DNA of 64,000 bases from Dysosmobacter welbionis. Its GTDB lineage: Bacteria > Bacillota > Clostridia > Oscillospirales > Oscillospiraceae. Below are positions 17,661-28,151 of this stretch, one piece after another. The stretch covers positions 186,001 to 250,000 of the forward strand of contig NZ_CP034413.3 in assembly GCF_005121165.3 (NCBI RefSeq). Direction: 5' to 3'. The position numbers and the translations under genes are program-made. Each line of letters opens with the position of its first letter. Position 1 is the first letter of the stretch. Below the pieces are notes generated by a model. That model saw nothing but the letters and a program-made list of their open reading frames with translations, was not told the origin of the DNA and made no database searches.

Positions 17661-20083
17661 TTACTGCCGCACGGCGGCGTCACGGCCGCTCTCACGCCCC
17701 GCCGGGGCAAAGGCCGCCACATGGTCCGCCACCTCTTCCCGGATGGGATCCCGCTCTGGGCACAGAGCGGCGGCGAACACCTGGTCCACCGTTTCCACCG
17801 GCACGAACCGCAGGGCAGCCCGGACGGTCTGGTCGATCTCCTCCAGATCCCGGACGTTGTCCTTGGGAATCAGCACCGTGGTGATGCCGCTGCGGAGGGC
17901 GGCCATGGTCTTCTCCTTCAATCCGCCGATGGGCAGCACCCGGCCCCGCAGCGTGACTTCGCCGGTCATGGCAATGCCCGCCTTGATCTTCCGGTCCGTC
18001 AGGGCCGAGAGCATGGCAGTGGTGACGGCGATGCCGGCGGAGGGGCCGTCCTTGGGCACTGCGCCCTCTGGGAAGTGGACGTGGATGTCCTTCGTCTTGT
18101 AAAAGTCCGCTGGAATCCCCAGCACCGCCGCCCGGCTCCGCAGGCAGCTGAGAGCCGCTTGAGCAGACTCCTTCATCACGTCTCCCAGGTTGCCGGTGAG
18201 CTCCAGCTTGCCGGAGCCGTCCATGACGTTGACCTCCACCTCCAGGATCTCGCCGCCCGCCTCAGTCCAGGCCAGGCCGTTCACCACGCCGATCTCCTCC
18301 CGGTCCGTGTGGAGATCAGGGGATAGGGCTGGCAGTCCAGGAACTTGGGGAGCTCCTCCTCTGTCACGGTAATCCGCTTGACAGTGCCCTCCAGCAGGCG
18401 CATATCCGCCTTCCGGCAGATGGCAGCCAGCCGCCGCTCCAGCAGGCGCACACCGGATTCCCGGGTGTAGTCCCGGATGACGGCCCGGTACACGTCGTCG
18501 CTGATGCGGACAGCGCTCTTCTTCAGTCCGTGCTCTGCCAGCTGCTTGGGGAACAAGTGGCGCTTGGCGATCTGCAGCTTCTCCTCATCCGTGTAGCTGG
18601 AGAGCTGGATCACCTCCATCCGGTCCAGCAGGGGCCGGGGAATGGTGTCTGTGGTGTTGGCGGTGGTGATGAACATGATCTTGGACAGGTCCACCGGGAT
18701 CTCCAGGAAATGGTCCCGGAAGGTGCTGTTCTGCTCGCTGTCCAACACCTCCAACAGTGCGGAGGCCGGGTCGCCCCGGTAGTCGTTGCCCAACTTGTCG
18801 ATCTCGTCCAGCAGCAGAAGGGGATTCATAGACCCGCTGCGGCTGATGGCCTCGATGATCCGGCCGGGCATGGAGCCTATGTAGGTCTTCCGATGTCCCC
18901 GGATGTCCGCCTCGTCCCGAACGCCGCCCAGGCTCAGGCGGGCCAGCTTCCGGTTCAGCGCCTTGGCCACGCTGATGGCAATGGAGGTCTTGCCCACGCC
19001 GGGCGGGCCCACCAGGCAGAGGATCTGCCCCTTGACGTCCGGATTCATCTGCCGGACGGCGATGGTCTCCAGAATCCGCTCCTTCACCTTTTCCAGGCCG
19101 AAGTGGTCCTTTTCCAGCACCCTGCGGGCGGCGTCCACACTGACCCGCTCCTTTGTGGTGGTGTTCCACGGCATCTCCAGACACACGTCCAGATAGTTGC
19201 GGATCACCGCACCCTCGGCGGAGCCGAAGGGCTGCTTGGCCAGCTTGTTCACTTCCTTCAGCAGGTGCTGCTCCGTCTCCTCCGGCAGCTCCAGGGCCAG
19301 GATCTCCTGGCGGTAGGATTCAATCTCGTCCTCGTCGCCGTCATCGGTCTCCCCCAGCTCGTTCTGGAGGACCCGGATCTGGGTGCGGAGGATCTGGTCC
19401 CGCTGGGTGCGGACCAGCTGGTCCCGGACCTTGCTCTCCATTTCGTGCTCAAAGCCCAGCACGTTGTTCTCCCGCACCAGGAAACCGTTGAGCTTCCGCA
19501 GCCGGGCGAAGGGGGAGAATTCCTCCAGGATCTCCTGCTTGTCGGTGTAGCGCAGGGCGATGTTCTGGGCAATATAGTCCGCCAGGAAGCCGGGGTCCCG
19601 GCTGTCCATCACCGTGGCCACCACCTCCTCCGGCACACCGCTGGCCTGCTCGGCATACTCGCCGAACAGGGCGTAGGTCTGGCGGAGCAGGGCCTCCGTC
19701 CGGGGGCTCTTCCGCATGGCCTCAGAGGACGGCTCCTCCGGGATGGCCTCCACATTGGCCTGGAGGAAGGGCTCCGTCTGCCACAGGCGGCGCAGGTGGG
19801 CCCGCTGCCGCCCCTCCACCATCACTCGGACAGAGGACTGGCCCAGCCGCAGGATCTGCGTGATGTGGGAGACCGTGCCAATGGTGTACAGGTCCTTTTC
19901 CTCCGGCGCGTTCACCCCGATCTCCCGCTGGGTCACCAGGAAGATGTCCTGATCGGCCTCCATGGCCCGCTCCAGGGCCGCGATGGAGATCGGCCGCTCC
20001 ACGTCAAAGGTCAGTGTCATGTGTGGAAACACCGTCAGGCCCCGGAGGGCCAGAACGGGCAGATTCCAAGTGGTCAGTTCCAT
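17661..20083 (-). CDS. lon: ATP-dependent Lon protease, frameshifted near proteolytic domain
   Basis: AAA+ protease degrading misfolded and regulatory proteins. The N-terminal substrate domain (LPVLALRGLTVFPHM), Walker A (GPPGVGKTS) and Walker B (LLLLDEIDKLG) are in one frame that ends after DCQPYPL with a wrong-frame tail. The proteolytic domain (VNGLAWTEAGG, then GPSAGIAVTTAMLSAL with the catalytic Ser, and IPKDN) is in another. One missing base in the GGGG run at plus-strand 18319-18322 (CCCC on the coding strand) accounts for the break; restoring it reads PYPPDLHTDREEIGVVNG and gives 807 residues, normal for Lon. The catalytic Lys lies in GGLKEKTMAA. Confidence 0.92.
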
Positions 20084-20153
20084 GTGCTTGTTCCTTTCTG
20101 AGGGGATGGTAAAACAGGAGAGAGGGGCGCGGCAGCGTCCCTCCCTCTCTTCA

Positions 20154-21476
20154 TTAAGACGCCGACGCGGGGGTCGAGGAGCCGGAAGCCGGCCTGCCCT
20201 CTCCCTTGCCGGTGTTCAATTTCACAGAATAGTTGATCTTCTTGGGGTCGTGGGTCAGCTCGGGACCGCTCCTGCCCTCCACACAGTCCTTTGTGATGAC
20301 TGCTTTCACCACAGCGGGGTCGGAAGGGATGTCGTACATCATGGGAGTCAGGATACCCTCCATGACGGCCCGCAGGCCCCGGGCGCCGATGTTCCGCTCG
20401 ATGGCCTTGTCGGCGATGGCCTCCAGGGCCTCCGGCTGGAACTCCAGCTCCACCTCGTCGTACTCCATCAGCTTCTTGTACTGCTTCACCAGGGCGTTCT
20501 TGGGCTCCGTCAGGATGCGGACCAGATCCTCCCGCTTCAACGCATTCAAAGACGCGATCACCGGCAGGCGGCCCACCAACTCCGGGATGATGCCGAATTT
20601 CAGCAGGTCGTGGGGCTGGACCTCGTGCAGGATCTTGCTGATGTCCTTGTCCTTCTTTCCCTGGACGTTGGCGCCGAAGCCGATGGACTTCTGGTCCAGC
20701 CGCCGCTCGATAATCTTCTCCAGCCCGTCGAAGGCACCGCCGCAGATGAAGAGAATATTCTTCGTGTTCACCTGGATGAACTCCTGGTGGGGATGCTTCC
20801 GGCCTCCCTGGGGCGGCACGTTGGCAACGGTCCCCTCCACGATCTTCAGCAGAGCCTGTTGGACACCCTCGCCGGATACGTCCCGGGTGATGGAGGTGTT
20901 CTCGCTCTTCCGGGCGATCTTGTCGATCTCATCCACATAGATGATGCCGTGCTCCGCCCGCTCCACGTCGAAGTCCGCGGCCTGGAGCAGCCGCAGCAGG
21001 ATATTCTCCACATCGTCGCCCACATAGCCGGCCTCCGTCAAGGTGGTGGCGTCCGCAATGGCGAAGGGCACCTTCAGAATCCGGGCCAGCGTCTGGGCGA
21101 ACAGCGTCTTGCCGGAACCGGTGGGCCCCAGCAGCAGGATGTTGCTCTTCTGCAGCTCCACATCCTCGTCCCCGCCGAAGTAGATCCGTTTGTAGTGGTT
21201 GTACACCGCCACGGACAGGGCCACCTTGGCCTCGTCCTGGCCGATGACGTACTGGTCCAGCACGTCCTTGATCTCGCGGGGCGTGGGCAGCTGATCAGGC
21301 AGGTCCTCCAGCGCGCTGGAAGAGGTGTCCTCAAACCCATCGTTCAAAATGCTCATGCACAGCTGGACGCACTCATCACAGATGCGCACACCGGGTCCCT
21401 GGATCATCCGGTGGACCTGGCTCTCATGCTTGCCGCAGAAGGAGCACCGCAGGCCCTTCTTGCTCTCGTCACTCAT
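20154..21476 (-). CDS. clpX: ATP-dependent Clp protease ATP-binding subunit ClpX
   Basis: Hexameric AAA+ unfoldase feeding ClpP, 440 residues. The N-terminal zinc-binding domain is [14 protein letters not shown]...CDECV (about residues 11-40). Walker A is [10 protein letters not shown], Walker [12 protein letters not shown], and the ClpP-docking IGF-type loop region is [12 protein letters not shown] Gly/Ser/Pro-rich tail ends the protein. It follows clpP by 29 bp. Confidence 0.97.
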   Translation of the reverse strand: MSDESKKGLRCSFCGKHESQVHRMIQGPGVRICDECVQLCMSILNDGFEDTSSSALEDLPDQLPTPREIKDVLDQYVIGQDEAKVALSVAVYNHYKRIYFGGDEDVELQKSNILLLGPTGSGKTLFAQTLARILKVPFAIADATTLTEAGYVGDDVENILLRLLQAADFDVERAEHGIIYVDEIDKIARKSENTSITRDVSGEGVQQALLKIVEGTVANVPPQGGRKHPHQEFIQVNTKNILFICGGAFDGLEKIIERRLDQKSIGFGANVQGKKDKDISKILHEVQPHDLLKFGIIPELVGRLPVIASLNALKREDLVRILTEPKNALVKQYKKLMEYDEVELEFQPEALEAIADKAIERNIGARGLRAVMEGILTPMMYDIPSDPAVVKAVITKDCVEGRSGPELTHDPKKINYSVKLNTGKGEGRPASGSSTPASAS

Positions 21477-21505
21477 GGTATTACCTCAGTTTTGGAATTT
21501 GGTGC

Positions 21506-22090
21506 TTATTTCTTGCTGGTGATGATCTTGTCGATGAGGCCGAAGTCCAAAGCCTCCTGGGCTGTCATCCAGTGGTCCCGCTCCGAGGCCGCCTTGATCT
21601 CCCCTGCCGTCTTGCCGGTGTTGTTCGCCAGGATCTCATTCAAGTTCTTCTTGATCCGCAGGAAGTGCTCCACGTCGATCTCCATGTCTGTCACCTTGCC
21701 CTTGGTACCGGCGGAGGGCTGATGGATCATGATCTCCGCGTTGGGCAGAGCAATGCGCTTGCCCTTGGCGCCGGAGGACAGCAGAAACGCGCCCATGCTG
21801 GCGGCCATGCCGATGCAGATGGTGGATACGTCGCACTTCACGTACTGCATGGTGTCGTAGATGGCCATGCCGTCAGTGACGGAGCCGCCGGGGCTGTTGA
21901 TATACAGCTGGATGTCCTTGTCGGGGTCTTGGGCCTCCAGATACAGCAGCTGGGCAACCACAAGGCTGGCGGTGGTGGCGTTGACCTCTTCCCCCAGAAA
22001 GACGATCCGGTCGTTCAGCAGACGGGAGAAGATATCATAGGACCGTTCGCCGCGATTGGTCTGCTCGACTACATAAGGGACTAAGCTCAT
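21506..22090 (-). CDS. clpP: ATP-dependent Clp protease proteolytic subunit ClpP
   Basis: Serine protease barrel partner of ClpX, 194 residues. The catalytic Ser is in [11 protein letters not shown] and the catalytic His in [11 protein letters not shown] 22090 ([20 protein letters not shown]) has AAGGAGGTT upstream and gives the standard N-terminus. clpX follows and tig lies upstream, the usual tig-clpP-clpX order. Confidence 0.97.
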   Translation of the reverse strand: MSLVPYVVEQTNRGERSYDIFSRLLNDRIVFLGEEVNATTASLVVAQLLYLEAQDPDKDIQLYINSPGGSVTDGMAIYDTMQYVKCDVSTICIGMAASMGAFLLSSGAKGKRIALPNAEIMIHQPSAGTKGKVTDMEIDVEHFLRIKKNLNEILANNTGKTAGEIKAASERDHWMTAQEALDFGLIDKIITSKK

Positions 22091-22356
22091 TGGTAAAACC
22101 TCCTTGATTTCCGCACCGGGGACCGGCACAGATGACAGATCTGTTCCTCCCAAACCCGATGCGTCTTCCCCGCCCCGGTGGGGCAGGTAAGGCAAAAGCG
22201 CCCGGCCCGCCTGCGGGCCGCCGCGCCTCTGCCAACGCACACGCCTATCTTAATATAGACGCCATGCGGGAATCTGTCAAATCGATGTAGAGCGCCTTCC
22301 GCCGGCGGAAAAACACACCGCTCCGCCGGGGCCGTCAATTCCTAGTATACCCGGAA
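22091..22356. other. tig-clpP intergenic region
   Basis: About 265 bases upstream of clpP. It holds a hairpin CGGCCCGC / GCGGGCCG (about 22202-22219) and a short palindrome TTCCGCCGGCGGAA after tig. No CtsR or CIRCE site was recognised and no small gene is supported. Confidence 0.4.
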
Positions 22357-23828
22357 TTATTTGGATTCAGCAGGCGTCTCCTCTTCTTTTTTTGCCGCAG
22401 CCTTCTTGGTGGCCTTCTTGGCAGGCTTCTTCTCCTCGCCGTCCTCGTCCGCCTTCTTGCGGGTGGTCTTCTTGGCAGGCTTTTCCTCAGCGGCCTCCTC
22501 ACCCTCGGCGTCCTCTGCCTTCTTGGCAGTCTTCTTGGCGGGCTTCTTCTCCGCCTTCACGGCGGTGGCGCTGTCCACCACCACGGCGATGGCCTTCTGG
22601 CTCTTCAGCTGGTCCTTTACCTGCTCAGCCTGGAGATACTTCTTCACGGTCTCCAGATCCATGCCGTACTGGTCGGCCATCCGCTGGAACTCGGCCTCCA
22701 CCTCTTCATCGGTGGCGTCGATGTTCTCCTCCTTGATGATGGCGGCCATGGCCAGATCCATGCGGACCTGCTTGAGAGCGGGCTCCTTGGCGTCGGCCAG
22801 CAGCTGGGCCTCATCCATGCCGGTGGCCTTCATGTACTGGTCGTACTGGAGACCCTGCTGGGCCAGCTGCATCTTGAAGTTGTCCAGGAACTGGCGGGAC
22901 TGGGCCTCCACCATGGCGTCGGGCACATCGGCGGTGATGTTCTCAGCCACCTGCTCCATCAGGGCGTCCTCGAAGGCGCGCTTCACGGTCTCCTCCCGCT
23001 CGGCGGTGATCTTCTTCTTCAGATCAGCCTTCAGGTCCTTCAGAGTGTCGAACTCGCTGACGTCCTTGGCGAACTCATCGTCCAGGGCGGGGATCTCCTT
23101 CTCCTTCACCTCATGGACCTTCACCTTGAACACCACTGCCTTGCCGGCCAGGTCCTTGTGATAGTCCTCCGGGAATGTGATGTCCAGGTCCTTCTCATCG
23201 CCGGCCTTCACGCCGACAAGCTGCTCCTCAAAGCCGGGCACAAAGGTGTGGGAACCCAGCTCCAGGCTGAAATTCTCGCCCTTGCCGCCCTCAAAAGGCT
23301 TGCCCTCCAGGAAGCCCTCGAAGTCGATGACGACCGTGTCGCCCTCCTTGGCCTCCCGGTCCACGCTCACCAGACGGGTGTTGCGGTCGGTCAGAGCCTT
23401 CAGGCGCTCGTCCACATCCGCAACGGAGACCTTGACCTCCTCCTTGGGGGCGGACAGTCCCTTGTACTGGCCCAGGGTCACTTCGGGATACACAGGGGCG
23501 GTGGCCTTGAAGGTGAAGCCGTCGCGGGTCACCTGGCCCTCGATCTCCACAGAGGGATAGCCCACCACCTGGAGCTCCTGCTCCTTCACGGCAGCCTCAT
23601 AGGCCTCGGGGAACGCGATATTGATTGCCTCTTCGAAAAACACCTCTGCGCCGTACATCCCCTCGATGATCTTCCGGGGGCCTTGCCAGGGCGGAAGCCC
23701 GGCACGTTGATCTTCTTGCGCATCTTCTGATATGCCTTTTCGATGGCAGCTTCAAACTCCGGTGCACCGACCTCGATGGTCAGAACGACCTGGCTCTTTT
23801 CGATCTTTTCGCAGCTTTTCACACTCAT
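22357..23828 (-). CDS. tig: Trigger factor with Lys/Ala-rich tail, frameshifted near N-terminus
   Basis: Ribosome-bound chaperone and peptidyl-prolyl isomerase. The ribosome-binding part contains VPGFRPGKAP, the family signature; the frame is then lost, and the rest (EGMYGAEVFFEEAINIAFPEA onward, FKBP-type core, C-terminal helices) is in a second frame. One missing base in the GGGGG run at plus-strand 23676-23680 explains it; restoration reads GKAPRKIIEGMYG and 490 residues. The last about 70 residues are an unusual repeat-like tail of KKPAKK / AKK / TTRKK blocks alternating with acidic stretches, beyond the usual about 430 residues. ATG 23828 has GGAGGAA upstream. Confidence 0.92.
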
Positions 23829-23918
23829 CTTGTTTATTCCTCCGTTCATCGCCGGTCATAAGCCGGTGCGAAATGGTATTTTACCATACAAAACCTGAAA
23901 ATGCTATACTTTTTTCCG

Positions 23919-24605
23919 TTATTCACAAATTTTTTTTGGAACAAATCCCAGATAGTCGGCGGAGATCAGGGAGAAGTCCGTCCCATTCCACCCGCCCTCC
24001 AGCCGCCGTTTGATGGCGTAGCCGTGGAGGTGGCCGTAGCAGCACCGCTCCACGGGGTAGGCCGAGAGCAGCCGCAGGATCTCCGGGCACTCGTAGCCCT
24101 GATACAGCGGCGGATAGTGAAGGAAGCAGAAGATGGACCGTCCCTCCGCCGCCTTCAGGGAAGTCTCCAGTCTTCCCACCTCCCGGTTGAGGACCTTGGC
24201 GTTGTGGGGCTTCTGGTCCTCCTCAAAGAACCATCCCCGGGTCCCGCACAGGGCGTAGTCTCCATACAGGGCGCAGTTGTTATGGAGAAAGTCCAGGGTG
24301 GTAAGGCCCTTCTCCGTGAAGAAGTTCTTCATTTTGGACACCGTGGACCACCAGTAGTCGTGGTTCCCCTTCACCAGATACTTTTTGCAGGGGAACTGGT
24401 CCAGAAAGCGGAAGTCCGCCTCCGCCTCATTCAGGTCGATGCCCCAGGAGGTGTCCCCCGCCAGGACCAGCACATCGCCGGCGGTCAGCCGGCTCAAAGC
24501 ATCGCCGATGCGCTCCGTGTAATTCTCCCAGGCGGGGCCGAACACCTCCATAGGCTTGTCCGCTGTCAGGGAGAGGTGCAGGTCCCCGATGGCGTAGAGG
24601 GCCAT
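23919..24605 (-). CDS. Calcineurin-like metallophosphoesterase
   Basis: Metal-dependent phosphoesterase, 228 residues. The binuclear metal motifs are in order: AIGDLHLS (D-x-H), VLAGDTSWG (GD), VKGNHDYWW (GNHD), a conserved His in FLHYPP and YGHLHGY (GHxH). The size and close fit to the start suggest a small stand-alone cytoplasmic enzyme of the clostridial YkuE-like or nuclease-like type. Substrate unknown. Confidence 0.88.
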   Translation of the reverse strand: MALYAIGDLHLSLTADKPMEVFGPAWENYTERIGDALSRLTAGDVLVLAGDTSWGIDLNEAEADFRFLDQFPCKKYLVKGNHDYWWSTVSKMKNFFTEKGLTTLDFLHNNCALYGDYALCGTRGWFFEEDQKPHNAKVLNREVGRLETSLKAAEGRSIFCFLHYPPLYQGYECPEILRLLSAYPVERCCYGHLHGYAIKRRLEGGWNGTDFSLISADYLGFVPKKICE

Positions 24606-24643
24606 GCGGCACCCCTCCTTTCTCTGTGTCCCGTGAGGCGGAG

Positions 24644-24900
24644 TCAGCCGTCCTCTTCGGCGGCTCCAACTCCCCGGAACTCTGTTGATCTATCTTGATC
24701 TGTGTCCATCTCGATTTTCACGCTGCTGACCTTTCCCCAAACGCGTCCGCCCACCTTCCGGACGCCTGTCTTGGTCAGCAGAATGCCGGGCAGCTTGCTG
24801 CCCTCCGGGAGCCAGAGGGACCCTTTGTAGCCTTCGCCCCGGATCCGCCCGGCGCCAATTCGCCGCCGCAATAGGGACAGCGCCGCTCCTGTGCTATGGT
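24644..24900 (-). pseudogene. PF20097-like small zinc-ribbon protein, frame broken
   Basis: The readable C-terminal part contains GYKGSLWLPEGSKLPG and KTGVRKVGGRVWG. The N-terminal part, RRCPYCGGELAPG, sits in a different frame. One missing C near plus-strand 24845-24847 would join them (CGGELAPGRIRGEGYKG), giving a CxxC protein resembling the two intact 78-residue paralogues at 27853-28388. No ATG, GTG or TTG is visible at the expected start, so the N-terminus is also uncertain. It directly follows the gene at 24904-25248. Confidence 0.5.
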
Positions 24901-24903
24901 GCT

Positions 24904-25248
24904 CTACTCCCCTTTGCGTTTTTCGGTTGGGTCCTCCGGGTCATCAAAGACAATTTCCCTGCCGCACCTGTCACAGAAGTGCTTTTCCCCCTTCCGCCAC
25001 CATGGCATGGCATACCCACGGCCGCAGTATGGGCAGCGGAGGTTTCGGACCCACTGGATGCCTCCGTTGACCAGCAGCACGATTCCTGTGATCCGCAGGG
25101 TGTTTTTGATCCAATAGGCCGTGTCCATCACCCGGTACCGGTCTCCCAGGGTCCGGTAGGGAATCAGCTCGTTGACAGCCAGGAAGAAAATTCCCAAAGC
25201 AAAGAACAGCAGCACCAATCGGGCAAATGCCCGGCTCAAAGGCTTCAC
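24904..25248 (-). CDS. Small membrane protein with C-terminal zinc ribbon
   Basis: A 114-residue protein of unknown function. Two hydrophobic spans (LVLLFFALGIFFLAV at about residues 11-25 and ITGIVLLVNGGIQWV at about 53-67) are followed by a zinc ribbon CPYCGRGYAMPWW...CDRCGREIVF. It has the same architecture as the gene at 14846-15133. The C-terminus is charged. Confidence 0.65.
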   Translation of the reverse strand: MKPLSRAFARLVLLFFALGIFFLAVNELIPYRTLGDRYRVMDTAYWIKNTLRITGIVLLVNGGIQWVRNLRCPYCGRGYAMPWWRKGEKHFCDRCGREIVFDDPEDPTEKRKGE

Positions 25249-25352
25249 GCAATAGCCTCCCTGCCCTCTTTCGGGTTTCCAAAATCCAAAGGCAACAGAT
25301 TTACAGTCTGCCGCATTAAGCCGTTTCCCGCGTTGCTTTGTTGCAGCGCGAT

Positions 25353-26840
25353 TTACTTCAAAAACTCCAGCACCACGCTGTCCATACCGGGCTTCTCACA
25401 GGTGAGGTCGAACCGCCGGGCCTTGCCCTTCAGGGCCGCCAGGCGCCGGGGAATCGCCGTGCCGGTGGTTTCATGCAGCTGGTCCAGCAGCTCCACGCCG
25501 TCGCCCGCCGGGGTCTCCCCGATGGCCCGCAGCACGTGGTCGCAGAACTTGTAGGGGGAGGCGGTGGAGACGAACACCGTCACCGTCTTGTCGCCGGTGG
25601 CCTTGCGGTACTGTTCCATGACGCTGGCGGCCACGGCGGTGTGGGTATCGATCAGATACCCGTTCTCCTTGTAATACTTGGCGATGGCAGCGGAGGTGCC
25701 CGCCTCGCCGCAGAAGCCGCCCCAGAACTGGTCCGCCAGAGCCGCCTTGATGGCGTCGGACACTTCGTACTTGCCGGTCTTGGCGAGGGCATCCATGTAG
25801 CCCTTCACCTCCGCATCGTTTTCGCCGGAGAGGTCGAACAGCAGCCGCTCCAGGTTGCTGGACACCAGAATGTCCATAGAGGGACTCATGGTGGTATGGA
25901 ACGGACGGTTCTTGTCGTACACGCCGGTGCGGAGGAAGTCCGTCAGCACATCGTTGCAGTTGGAGGCGCAGATCAGCTTCCCAACCGGCAGTCCCATGCG
26001 CTTTGCGTAGTAGGCCGCCAGGATGTCGCCGAAGTTGCCGGTGGGCACACAGAAGTTCACCTTGTCGCCCATGCTGAGCTTCCCGTCCCGGACCAGGTCG
26101 CAGTAGGCGGAGATATAGTAGACCACCTGGGGCAGGATACGGCCCCAGTTGATGGAGTTGGCGGAGGACAGGAAGTAACCCCGGTCCGCCAGGGTGGCCC
26201 GGATGGCCTCATCGGAGAAAATGCGCTTTACACCGGCCTGGGCGTCGTCGAAGTTGCCCTCCACGGCGCAGACGCCCACATTGGCGCCGTCCTGAGTGAC
26301 CATCTGGGTCTCCTGGACCTTGGACACGCCGTCCTTGGGGTAGAATACTAGGATCTTCGTCTGCGGCACGTCGGCAAAGCCCTCCATCGCAGCCTTGCCG
26401 GTGTCGCCGGAAGTAGCCACCAGGATGCATACCGTCTTGGACTCTCCGGTCTTGCGGAGGGCGGCGGAGAGCAGCTGGGGCAGCATCTGCAGGGCCATGT
26501 CCTTGAAGGCGCTGGTGGGGCCGTGCCACAGCTCCAGGCAGTGGGTGGTCTCGTCCACCGTGCGGACAGGGGCCACGGCGTCGCAGTCGAACTTCTCAGG
26601 GCCGTAGGCGTTCTCCGCAAATCCGGACAGCTCCTCATAGGTGTAGTCGGTCAGGTACAGGCCCATGACCTTGGCAGCCCGCTCCTGGTACCGGACATTC
26701 ACCAGGCTCTCCAAAAAAGCCCGGTCGATCTGCGGGATCCCGCAGGGGGTCAGCAGGCCGCCGTCCCGGCTCAGGCCCATCTTGATGGCCTCCGCTGCGT
26801 CCATGCGGACGGCGGCGTCCCGTGTGCTGTAATACTTCAT
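25353..26840 (-). CDS. thrC: Threonine synthase
   Basis: PLP-dependent enzyme converting O-phosphohomoserine to threonine, 495 residues. The N-terminus MKYYSTRDAAVRMDAAEAI is characteristic of the long (fungal/clostridial) type. The PLP lysine is in PTSAFKDMAL and the phosphate-binding loop in VATSGDTGKAA. ATG 26840 has AGAAGGAGAG upstream. Other threonine genes are not next to it. Confidence 0.95.
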   Translation of the reverse strand: MKYYSTRDAAVRMDAAEAIKMGLSRDGGLLTPCGIPQIDRAFLESLVNVRYQERAAKVMGLYLTDYTYEELSGFAENAYGPEKFDCDAVAPVRTVDETTHCLELWHGPTSAFKDMALQMLPQLLSAALRKTGESKTVCILVATSGDTGKAAMEGFADVPQTKILVFYPKDGVSKVQETQMVTQDGANVGVCAVEGNFDDAQAGVKRIFSDEAIRATLADRGYFLSSANSINWGRILPQVVYYISAYCDLVRDGKLSMGDKVNFCVPTGNFGDILAAYYAKRMGLPVGKLICASNCNDVLTDFLRTGVYDKNRPFHTTMSPSMDILVSSNLERLLFDLSGENDAEVKGYMDALAKTGKYEVSDAIKAALADQFWGGFCGEAGTSAAIAKYYKENGYLIDTHTAVAASVMEQYRKATGDKTVTVFVSTASPYKFCDHVLRAIGETPAGDGVELLDQLHETTGTAIPRRLAALKGKARRFDLTCEKPGMDSVVLEFLK

Positions 26841-26865
26841 GTCGCTCTCTCCTTCTGACTGTTTT

Positions 26866-27225
26866 TCAAAACGCATTTTCCAAATATTCCAGCCGGAGGG
26901 GGCGGTGAACCCCATCCGTATAAACCTCCGCCACATCGAACCGGGCGGGAGCGTCCAGGTCGTGCTGACTGAGATAGCAGGCCGCTGCGGCCCGGAGCCG
27001 TTCCTGCTTCCGCCGGTCCACCGCCTCCCGCGGCAGGCCCGCGAAGCTGCCGCTGCGGAGCTTTACTTCCACAAAGCAGATGGTGCCGTCTCTGTCCCGG
27101 GCCACCAGATCCAGCTCTCCGTACCGGCAGCGCCATTGGCTTGCCAGCAACTGGCAGCCCCTCTTCCGCAGGTACTGTGCCGCTGCGGCCTCGCCCCGGT
27201 CCCCCAGGGCCTTGGTGGTATTCAT
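26866..27225 (-). CDS. YraN family (UPF0102) endonuclease-like protein
   Basis: A 119-residue protein with a Holliday-junction-resolvase-like nuclease fold. The nuclease residues appear as RYGELDLVARD (E-x-D) and CFVEVKLRS (E-x-K). The N-terminus ALGDRGEAAAAQYLRKRG is typical. Its ATG overlaps the rnhB stop as ATGA; the rnhB-yraN pair is common in bacteria. Function not established. Confidence 0.9.
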   Translation of the reverse strand: MNTTKALGDRGEAAAAQYLRKRGCQLLASQWRCRYGELDLVARDRDGTICFVEVKLRSGSFAGLPREAVDRRKQERLRAAAACYLSQHDLDAPARFDVAEVYTDGVHRPLRLEYLENAF

Positions 27226-27851
27226 GTGCGCCGGGCCTCCCACTTCTTCAGAAAAGTCCGCCGGTGGGCAGGGCAGGGACCGTACCGATCCAGCATTTCA
27301 TAGTGGAGCTTCGTCCCATAGCCCTTGTGTTTGGCAAACTGGTACTGGGGATACTCCCGGTCCAGCACGCCGGTCACATACCGGTCCCGGCTGACCTTGG
27401 CCAGGATGGAGGCCGCCGCAATGGAGGCACTCTTCCCGTCCCCGCCTACCAGGCACATGTGGGGCGCCGTGATGGAGACGCTGCTGCCATGGTCCCGGTT
27501 GCCGTCAATGAGGCACAGGTCCGGCCGAATGGATAACCCCTCAATGGCCCGGTTCATAGCCAGCATCCGGGCGTTGAGGATATCCAAACTGTCGATCTCC
27601 TCCGCCGTCACAAAGGCGATGCTGTACGCCTCTGCCGTGGCGGTGATCTGGTCGAACAGGACATCCCGCTTCTTCGTCGTCAGCTTTTTGGAGTCGTTGA
27701 GGCCAGGAAAACCGATCTCCCGGGGCAGAATGACGGCAGCGGCGTACACCGGCCCCGCCAGGGGCCCGGCTCCTGCCTCGTCCACTCCGCAGAGGGCCGT
27801 GAGACCACTATTCCATTGTTCACGCTCATAGGTCCAGAGGTCCATTTCCAT
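27222..27851 (-). CDS. rnhB: Ribonuclease HII
   Basis: Removes ribonucleotides and RNA from DNA-RNA hybrids, 209 residues. The signature GVDEAGAGPLAGPVYAAAV contains the catalytic Asp-Glu pair, and further catalytic acids lie in LIDGNRD and AASILAKVSRD. ATGs at 27851 and 27845 are both possible. It is followed by yraN with a 4-bp overlap and preceded by a small zinc-ribbon gene one base away. Confidence 0.95.
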   Translation of the reverse strand: MEMDLWTYEREQWNSGLTALCGVDEAGAGPLAGPVYAAAVILPREIGFPGLNDSKKLTTKKRDVLFDQITATAEAYSIAFVTAEEIDSLDILNARMLAMNRAIEGLSIRPDLCLIDGNRDHGSSVSITAPHMCLVGGDGKSASIAAASILAKVSRDRYVTGVLDREYPQYQFAKHKGYGTKLHYEMLDRYGPCPAHRRTFLKKWEARRT

Positions 27852-27852
27852 C

Positions 27853-28089
27853 CTACCAATACTCCATGACGATCTTCTTGCAGGTGCGACAGACCCAGGC
27901 GGGAAGCCATGTCCGGTTGTAGCGGAACGTCATCGGTCCGTCCAGCACAATGCCGCCATCTGCCTCGATGTTCCGCCTCGTATAAAACGTGCGGAGGTCT
28001 TTCTCTCCCGGCATGAAAAAAAGACCGATGCTGTTCTTGGTGATGACATGGCCCTTTTCCATCTCTTTTCCGCAGACAGGGCAGTTCAT
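27853..28089 (-). CDS. Small PF20097-like zinc-ribbon protein, copy 1
   Basis: A 78-residue cytoplasmic protein starting MNCPVCGKEMEKG and ending WVCRTCKKIVMEYW, so two CxxC pairs form a zinc ribbon around a beta-rich middle. It is clearly a paralogue of the next gene (28152-28388), sharing the MNCPxCGKEME start, a GLFFxPxG segment, GGIVLDGP and the CRxCKKI end. Family DUF6487/PF20097-like by recognition; function unknown. It ends one base before rnhB begins. Confidence 0.75.
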   Translation of the reverse strand: MNCPVCGKEMEKGHVITKNSIGLFFMPGEKDLRTFYTRRNIEADGGIVLDGPMTFRYNRTWLPAWVCRTCKKIVMEYW

Positions 28090-28151
28090 GGATATGCCTC
28101 CCTCCTCGCAGGGCAGGTTCCTTCGCTTTCCGCGATTCCCGCCAAGTGATG

